Assembly (NCBI GenBank): GCA_011037195.1
Contig: JAAEAF010003800.1
Location: 50,594-114,593, forward strand
DNA: 64,000 nt
Reading direction: 5' to 3'
From: Triatoma infestans
Lineage: Eukaryota; Arthropoda; Insecta; Hemiptera; Reduviidae
Part shown: positions 57,112 to 64,000 of the stretch, piece by piece
How the letters are laid out: each line of letters starts with the position of its first letter
Numbering within the stretch: the first letter of the stretch is position 1
The notes under the pieces: model-generated
Databases searched by the model: none
Seen by the model: the letters and a program-made list of their open reading frames with translations, nothing else
Told to the model about the DNA's origin: nothing
Translations under genes and position numbers: made by a program

Positions 57112-57320
57112 GGGATTAGCTCAGTGGTAGCGCGTCGCATTCCCACCCGGAGGTACGGCATTGGAAATCAGCAGAGCTGCCCTTACATTTTCTCTACCTA
57201 AGAGCCTGTACAGTTCACTCCCGGTCATGGGCAGTGTTGTCTGCTACTAGAGCCCGGCAGTGCATTGAGAAGGCTCCGGGCTACAATAGATCTTTCAGGT
57301 TGCAGTACACTATCCCCCAA
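57112..57320 (+). mobile_element. tRNA-derived SINE, second copy
   Basis: It begins gggggattagctcagtggta, with a good A box (TTAGCTCAGTGG). The B box is degraded (gcattggaaatca), so it is not a working tRNA gene. The body shares gctgcccttacattttctct, gggcagtgttgtctg, and ggcagtgcattgagaaggct with the SINE at 41713-41947, in the same order. It ends near cccccaaaaaaatc. A short tggagg at both flanks is a weak duplication candidate. Confidence 0.82.
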
Positions 57321-57399
57321 AAAAATCTAATTTGAATAGATGGAGGCGATTATTCTTCGGGGGTACAGACAACCTGAATGTAACATCATTAAATGCCCC

Positions 57400-57580
57400 T
57401 CTGTCGTCAGCCATAATAAACTTGTGAATTTCAATCGAGCGTAAGTGATTGATTCCTCTAAAATCCGTTTTCCCAGCAAAATGTTAAATTTGTTACAAGT
57501 GCAAGTCGTATTCCAAGTTCCAAGAAAATCATTGAATCTGTTTTCGAGAATATTTAGAATACCCAAAAATCTATTTTGTA
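57400..57580 (-). repeat. Dispersed repeat A, minus-strand copy
   Basis: The reverse complement contains aatattctcgaaaacagatt, caatgattttcttggaactt and acattttgctgggaaaacgg. Confidence 0.6.
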
Positions 57581-57584
57581 AATA

Positions 57585-58305
57585 GATATAACTTAATCTT
57601 TATACAGGTGATACAACCGTATATTGTACTGAGGTAGCACTGTGTAAAGCTCAATGTTGCCCGGAGCTCTGTAAAAATCATTTTCTAGGAAAACCTGTGT
57701 GAGTAGTTAGTATGCGTAGATTAAAGAAAAAAGTTGGAGCAATGGAAGGAAAAAATCGGGAAAAACTGAAAAAGGAAGCATTAAATCAACTTATAAAACA
57801 TAAAGTATAACTTGCGGTTGTTAGGATTTTGACGGTAACCTTCATGTCTGATGCGAACTAATCCAAATGTCAACATTGAAATCATTTTTGAAACTTTGTG
57901 TCGATCGTTACTCTCTGTCACAGTAGTGTGGGAAAGTAAACACTTCAATATCAGGTCATCTCGGGTCACAGCATGCCATTGTAAATGGCAATGTTATAAT
58001 AAAGGTAAACTACTAGTTTATTGAAGTGCACAATATCAACACCTGTGTTGCTGGAGAGAAGTGGGTGCTCGCTCGCGCCCACGCACAGATCTTCTTTAAG
58101 AGCCTGCACCCCCAGTTATAATATTTTATTGAAACTAACCAAAAGAAAACTGCTACCTAATAAAGTCCACTAGACAAAAGAATGCTTGGAATTTTTGAAA
58201 AATAATCAATTTAACGTTATCACTAGTTGATACTGGAAGGTATCACTAATTGATTTATGAATTAATGAATTTTTGTTTGGCAAGTTTACTGTTAGTAGCG
58301 GAAGT
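57585..58305. other. No gene recognised
   Basis: AT-rich; short frames only. Confidence 0.5.
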
Positions 58306-58310
58306 ATTAG

Positions 58311-58341
<31 letters not shown>
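58311..58341. repeat. GA microsatellite
   Basis: gtgtgtgagagag... run of (GA)n. Confidence 0.9.
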
Positions 58342-58344
58342 CCT

Positions 58345-60100
58345 ACTTCAAAATACTTCCTGCCAGATGAGTAACGTACACTCTTCCTGTCCGATATACT
58401 CTTGCACTACCCTCTTCTTCTACCATCATGTTCCTGTTCTTCATTGTTGTGTTGCATGCAGCGTGCATTATTAAGGTCATGCTGTGCATGATAAAACCTG
58501 TTGAACACTAACTTTGATTTAACTGTTTCTTTTTTCCCCACCCTCCTTAACTACGAAATACTTCACTACTTGACATTCATTTCAGGTGAGATTTATAATT
58601 AAATCGAGTTTATGAATAATTATTTGATTATCTGTATTGCTTGGAGAGTCTTCATTCTCCGCAAACATTTACATGACCCGATCAATCTTCAGTTCTCTCT
58701 TCATCCGGTTTGATCCATCTATTGATCGTTCGGCACAATAATGTCTGAAGCACTCACACGATTTTCTCTTGCTGCAATCCTAGTTGACGAATTGTCTTCT
58801 CATTTGGAATTTTTACTAAAGCTGTTGTTGCCACAATACTCTAACATCTAGGGGAAGAAACGAGATAGTAAACTGACATCATATAGAGAAGACTAACTCC
58901 CAGAAAATGCATTTTCAAACTTCAAATGCATTGTAGGTACCAGCATGAGATCCGAGACAAAAGTTTCAGACAAAAGTGCAATATTATAATATAGTTTTTT
59001 CAGTTTTCTTTTCCGCTATTGTTGTGTAACAATTCAATTGGAGACCTCCCTCACTTCATACCAGGTATCTCAAAAGCAAAAGTCACAGGATGTTTAAACT
59101 TGAACTTGTGAAGTTTAAACTTGTTGAAGCTTATGCTTTGAAGCCTCAAGAATCTAATTTTTTATTATTTTGTTTTTGTTTCAGAATATCTTATAGATTG
59201 AAACGAAGGGTAGCAAATAGTAAATGAAATATCAAGGTTCTTTTTTTGCTTTTGAGACATTTTTTTCAGAACATACACTGACACTTAATCCCACACAAGA
59301 CTAATCACCAAAACCATGATATTTTCGTGCTCACGGGACTTCAAGACAAATATTTCCCCGAAGAACTCAATTTTCGAAGATTTGACCGATTGTATGCTCC
59401 CTCATGCAGTAGTAAAAGAGTGTCATAAACTTACATCATTGTTTTCAAAGTGACATTGATGTTATTGGTTCACATGCATAATTCTTGGGTAACATTAAAA
59501 TAACATGATTAATGATGTTTATGCGCACACTTGAACCTCTCACAGCTAGGCAAAACGAAAAAATCGATTACAAAGGCATGAAAATGACTTTATACATTAC
59601 ATCAGCTCAATGAAATATAGATGATGACGTTTATTGTCTGTACATGCTAGTCCTGCACTCTTCTTTCCAAAACATTAATTCCTATTGTGTTTAAACTGAA
59701 TTATACGAAATAATTAAGAATGCACATTTTATTTTAATGCGAAAAGTTCAAATGAACGTAATATCATTTAAAAATATGTGAAAAGATAAATTTCGTTCCC
59801 TTCTTGTCCGACAATGTAAATGTTAATTCTGTCATGTTAATCCAACTGTTACAGTGCTATCAACCGTGAATTTCATACGATTTATCGCTCACTCAGTTTG
59901 TCATTCGATTTATAATTTTTCTTTGACCTAATAGTTGTACTCATCTGCTACACTCAATTTACTATAACAAATGTATATTGAATCCCCCAGGGGCTCAGCC
60001 CTATTATTTTTCTTTATTTAAATTTAAACGAAATTCTTAAGATGAACTATACACGAAGAACCCAATCTGAATGCCATTTTTTATTGTCACATTTCTCTAT
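58345..60100. other. No gene recognised; repeat A fragments
   Basis: 58755-58790 is the repeat A end module reversed (actcacacgattttctcttg). 59060-59125 has a start module (gtatctcaaaagcaaaagtc, ggatgtttaaacttgaac). Otherwise anonymous. Confidence 0.45.
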
Positions 60101-60104
60101 TTAG

Positions 60105-60250
60105 ATTGGACGTCCTCTAACTTTCTCTAACTGCCTTAATAAAAGGAAATATTGCAATCGTTTAAAATTTTCAAAACGAGTTTCCAAGTAAAATATATGT
60201 TCTAAGGTTCCTCTGAATATGTTCCTAGACAAATTTTTCTAATGCAAATG
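60105..60250 (+). repeat. Dispersed repeat A opening module
   Basis: aactttctctaactgcctta, aaaggaaatattgcaatcg, and cgagtttccaagtaaaatat match the opening modules at 51245 and 17725. Confidence 0.6.
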
Positions 60251-60254
60251 ATAA

Positions 60255-60815
60255 AGCCTTCTGTTGTATATTGTTATTTTAATTAATAAAATGACATTTT
60301 TTAATATTATTTATTTTAATGTTATTTGTTTAATATAAAAATAATTTTTTTTTTTTTGTATTTTTCTTACCATTATTACTAATTATCAGATTTCTTTATA
60401 TTTAAGAGCAATCACTATCAAGTTTGCTAATAATTTTTTTATATATATTTTAAATATTTTGTCTATCTTTTTGTTTAATTTGTAATTATTTCAATAACTT
60501 TTATTTATTTAGATTTATATTTTCATTTCAAAGTTAATATTTAATTTCTCGATCTAGTTTTGTATGAGTTATAAATTTATATAATGCCAACTCTCTGCTA
60601 TAAGTTTATAACTTTGTAAGCAGTAATAAATAAATATAAGTATATTGTTATTTTTGCGGCGTTCTATCAATTTCAACAAAATCGCGAATTTCTGAGAAAA
60701 AACAACCTTTCAGTAATGTGCACTTCCCTCAATAGATTTTGATCTAGCATTCGTATTTTAAGTGGTGGTGGGACACAAAATAGAAATGTCAAGTCCTACG
60801 ATTTTTTGTTTTTGA
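60255..60815. other. No gene recognised
   Basis: Extremely AT-rich, with a poly-T run near 60345-60358. Confidence 0.55.
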
Positions 60816-60819
60816 TATT

Positions 60820-61575
60820 TCATTCACACGTAGAAATATAAACACACGCACACACAAACACACAAGTCACTTTACTAGTGCGATTTTCTCAAAAATGGCT
60901 CCGACGATTTTCTTTAAACTTGAAACATCGACCACACATATAAAAAGCTACAATTTTTATTTGAAACATTTTGCCGGGAAAATGCATTAAAGGGCACTTA
61001 TGGGGGAGGGGTGGGGTTAGATTTCCATCTAAAGTGCTATTTCAGTATATGAGACAATTCTGTCATCTTAATAATGTTAATTAGAATTAAAATGTTGTTG
61101 AAATTCCGAGTTTGAAAAAAATCGGATAACCGGAAGTTTGTTTACTTTACCACTTTACTAAATGATTTATTCACTTTTGTGCAATTTTCTCAAAAATGGC
61201 TCCGACGATTTTTTTGAAACTTCATATAAACTAAACATGCAAAGATCTACAACTTTTATTTAAAACATTTCTCTGGGAAAATTCTTTAAGGGCACTTTAG
61301 GAGAGGGGTGGGGTTATGTTTTTCTCTAAAGTGCTACCATAAGTTGATTATACAATTCTATCATCCAAACATATTTAATTAGAAATAAATAGATGGCTGA
61401 AATTCCGAGTTTCAAGAAAATTAGTAAACTGGAAGTGCCCTTTTACTGAACAGTTTTTTCAGTTTTCGACGAATTTCATTAACTTTGGTACACAAACTAT
61501 AAAATTTGTCAATTATAATTTTGAGAACTGGAGTAAGAGAAAGTTGTGTGAGTGTTTCACACCAGATTTTTTTAT
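60820..61575 (+). repeat. Dispersed repeat A, best dimeric copy
   Basis: Two tandem units with the core attttctcaaaaatggctcc at 60883 and 61184, a period of about 301 bp. Each is followed by a tacaa(c/t)ttttattt(g/a)aaacat block and a gggcactt block with ggggtggggtta. Between them are attccgagtttgaaaaaaat and ggataaccggaagtttgttt. It ends with gagtaagagaaagttgtgtg then agtgtttcacaccagatttt. Similarity to 40.7-41.45 kb is high by eye. Confidence 0.85.
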
Positions 61576-61579
61576 TTAA

Positions 61580-62535
61580 AAGACTGCAAAACATACAATA
61601 CTTCCTCTTATGCAATAAGTGTAGTTATAAGTTTCTCTTATTATTGTAAGTTGAAGTTTAAATGTTTTGAACAAAGCTATATGAGTGTGTACTTTTCCTT
61701 TCACAACAAGATAAAGAAGTAGAAGACTGTAAAATACAAACCTGAGTGGAAAGTCAAAATGAAAGAGAGAAACCACTTTTTATAATTACCTTTTATTTCC
61801 AGGACTATTTTTTTCTTTAAAATCACGTTACACTCGATTGATTATTTATTCTTTAAAAAACAACTACTTTAAGTTAGTGTAATCAAAAACTTTGTGAGGA
61901 ATACAATAAAATCATATTTTATATTTGAAATATAAGAAAATATAAACAATCATTCGAGAGAACAATAGCCCGTATTATGTTCTCTTTTTGTTTGAGTTTA
62001 GGTATTTGTTTGCTTTAAAATATTATTCAGTTTTTGTTTTGCTTTTTATTTTCAAGCAAAAACAAAAGGAGAATATCAGCTTGTTGTTTGCATGTTGCTG
62101 ATAAATGAATACAATAATTTACACTAGATATGGTTCACATTGTAACAGCTGACAGGTGTGTTTCTGAATCTTGGGCCTTCTGATTACCGCATTATCTTCA
62201 TCATTAACAAAAATATCATACGAAACATTCAAATGATTTTTTTCTCTTTTGGCACTCATACAGTTTTTTTCAAATTTGGAATTTTTACTCGATGTGAAGT
62301 TACTATTGGTTCAGTTCGCGGCAGGTAATTAATTAAATGAGACTAATCGTAATCCAGAAATCAGTACCTCCATCAAACCTCAATAAAACTTGATCTGTAA
62401 CGTCTCAGATTTTACAGAACATCTCAAGAATACATTTTCTTTGAATACCTTTCAACTAGAAGTAATAGATTATTATATACATGCAGTTCTTTTGCAAATT
62501 AGAAGATAAAACCTGCTTTCAATAAATTCTAAAAC
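61580..62535. other. No gene recognised
   Basis: AT-rich spacer; ORFs without motifs. Confidence 0.5.
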
Positions 62536-62539
62536 ACAT

Positions 62540-62800
62540 CAGAAACTAATTCTACCGGGTAACTGATTAATTTCAAATTTGGAATCTAGCACTGCCTTTA
62601 ATGTGCCTAATTGAAATGTAATTGTAATGTAATGTTATGCATCTGGCAGAAGCGTACATTGTACCGAGTGGGCAGTTTAGAGGAAAGCTGGATGTTGGAA
62701 CTCCTCTAAAACCTTTCAAAAATCAATTTTCCTGAAGAAATTTTTCGCATAAAAGTTATAGGCCTTTACATACACGAAAAAACCATAAGTAGAGTCGCTG
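62540..62800 (-). repeat. Dispersed repeat A, minus-strand copy
   Basis: The reverse complement reads gtaaaggcctataactttta, tcttcaggaaaattgatttt, then atccagctttcctctaaact and gcccac, matching the second half of the repeat A unit. Confidence 0.65.
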
Positions 62801-62804
62801 ATGA

Positions 62805-63120
62805 CAGGTTTTGACCAAATCTACGCGTCTGTAGCGATGATTGTATTCAAACGGGACATCAAGTTTGAGTTTATACTAAAATGCTTGTTTTTCATATTAG
62901 GATCTCGTTCAATGATACAATTTAGAATGATATTTATACAAGCGAGACAAACGACCCACTTGTTTTTAATTTTCGTGTTTATTATTTTTGACTTTCGGTC
63001 CTGACAGTGCTAGGGATTCTAATGTATCACTTGTGTATGAATTACAAGAAATTGCACTTTTTTCTTAACTTGCACTTTTGAAATGTTTTTCGACTTTGTG
63101 TGTGGGTATGTGCGTAGAAA
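62805..63120. other. No gene recognised
   Basis: Nothing identified before the terminal minisatellite. Confidence 0.5.
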
Positions 63121-63125
63121 AAAAA

Positions 63126-64000
63126 AGGTTATACAGAAACACACAACCGAGATGGGAAAATATTAAGAGGTTACACTGAAACACACAACCGAGATGGGAA
63201 ATATTAAGAGGTTATACAGAAACATACAAACGAGATGGAAAAATATTAAGAAGTTATACAGAAATGCACAACCGAGATGGGAAAATATTAAGAGGCTACA
63301 CTGAAACACACAACCGAGATGGGAAATATTAAGAGGTTATACAGAAACATACAAACGAGATGGGAAAATATTAAGAAGTTATACAGAAATGCACAACCGA
63401 GATGGGAAAATATTAAGAGGTTATACAGAAATGCACAACCGAGATGGGAAAATATTAAGAGGTTATACAGAAACACACAACCGAGTGGAAATATTAAGAG
63501 TTTACGAAATGCACAACCGAGATGGGAAAATTTTTAGAGTTATACTAACAACCAAAACCGATATGGAAAATATTAGAGGTTTCTATAGAAATTTGCACAC
63601 CCGAGATGGGGAAAAATATTAAGAGGGTTCAGTAAACACACAACCCGAGATGGGAAAATATTACAGGTTATACATAAACACAACACCGGAGATGGCAATA
63701 TTAGAGGTTAAACAGAATGCACAACCAGCGATGGGAAATATTAAGTTATACGAACAACACACCGAGATATGGAAATATTCACACGATCGACTTTTACATA
63801 ACACACACACCGTCGAATGGAAAATATTAAGAGGTTATACAGAACACACAACCGAGATTGGAAAAGTAAAGAGTTATACAGACACACACAACCGTAAGCT
63901 GGAACAAATATTAAAGTGAGATCTATTTATACAGAAATGCACAACCGAGATGGGAAAATATTAAGAGGTTATACATAAACACACAACCGAGATGGGAAAA
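63126..64000. repeat. 42-bp minisatellite, about 21 units, continues past the window
   Basis: Unit aggttatacagaaacacaca then accgagatgggaaaatatta and ag. Two successive 125-bp trimers (63169-63293 and 63294-63418) repeat the same order of variant monomers (acactgaaacac, atacagaaacat, agttatacagaaatgc), a higher-order structure. From about 63480 to 63900 units have many small deletions and insertions, then become regular again. Open frames on both strands are repeat artefacts. Confidence 0.95.

Noticed and set aside
57115..57190. Functional tRNA gene
   Set aside because: The A box is good, but the B box is degraded, no full cloverleaf could be drawn, and the sequence continues into a SINE body.
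63288..63919. Overlapping frames rich in RDGKILRGYTE-type repeats
   Set aside because: They are translations of the 42-bp minisatellite, present in several frames and on both strands.

Overview
The window is a repeat-dense, AT-rich stretch of a metazoan nuclear genome, most likely an arthropod and probably an insect. That reading rests on the mix of families: a BEL/Pao LTR retrotransposon, a Penelope-like element (PLE) with a GIY-YIG domain, hAT DNA transposons, I-like and other non-LTR retrotransposons, tRNA-derived SINEs, an RTE-type 3' tail found widely in insects, and many dinucleotide microsatellites. There are no operons, ribosome binding sites or compact genes. I could support no intact host protein-coding gene, rRNA or functional tRNA. 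Every protein-like ORF with recognisable motifs belongs to a mobile element, and nearly all are broken by frameshifts.

Layout. 1-5160 (minus) is the 5' two-thirds of a BEL/Pao element running off the left edge, with a candidate LTR at 4558-5160 that carries eleven 26-bp tandem repeats. 5161-12296 is mostly unannotated DNA with microsatellites, a PLE relic (about 6500), one copy of dispersed repeat B (8521) and one of dispersed repeat A (10215). 12297-14520 holds two degenerate plus-strand LINE fragments. 14901-15770 is a large inverted-repeat element with arms of about 400 bp. 15780-20120 is mainly repeat A. 21176-24470 holds two degenerate minus-strand LINE tails separated by repeat A and a GT array. 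25000-36890 is scattered repeat A, a 123-bp direct-repeat pair, and two minisatellites at 29.3 and 29.8 kb.

36909-42670 is a nested insertion with good boundaries. A minus-strand PLE is flanked by a 17-bp duplication. It contains a 2.1-kb hAT element with an 8-bp target duplication in one of its long terminal repeats, and that element in turn contains a repeat A copy and a tRNA-Arg-like SINE with its own 10-bp duplication. 45.7 kb has an RTE-type tail. 49530-50724 is a second hAT copy (BED zinc finger plus a transposase fragment, 8-bp duplication) inserted into a repeat B copy. 55.2-64 kb has repeat B, a second SINE, the best dimeric repeat A copy (60.8-61.6 kb) and a 42-bp minisatellite running off the right edge.

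The elements do not form a pathway. The interest lies in their nesting, in a hammerhead-like core in the PLE repeats, in the long hairpin element, and in repeat A, a roughly 300-bp modular family that I do not recognise. I found no convincing new multi-gene system. Frame calls and motif positions were read by eye; no alignment, folding or database search was run.
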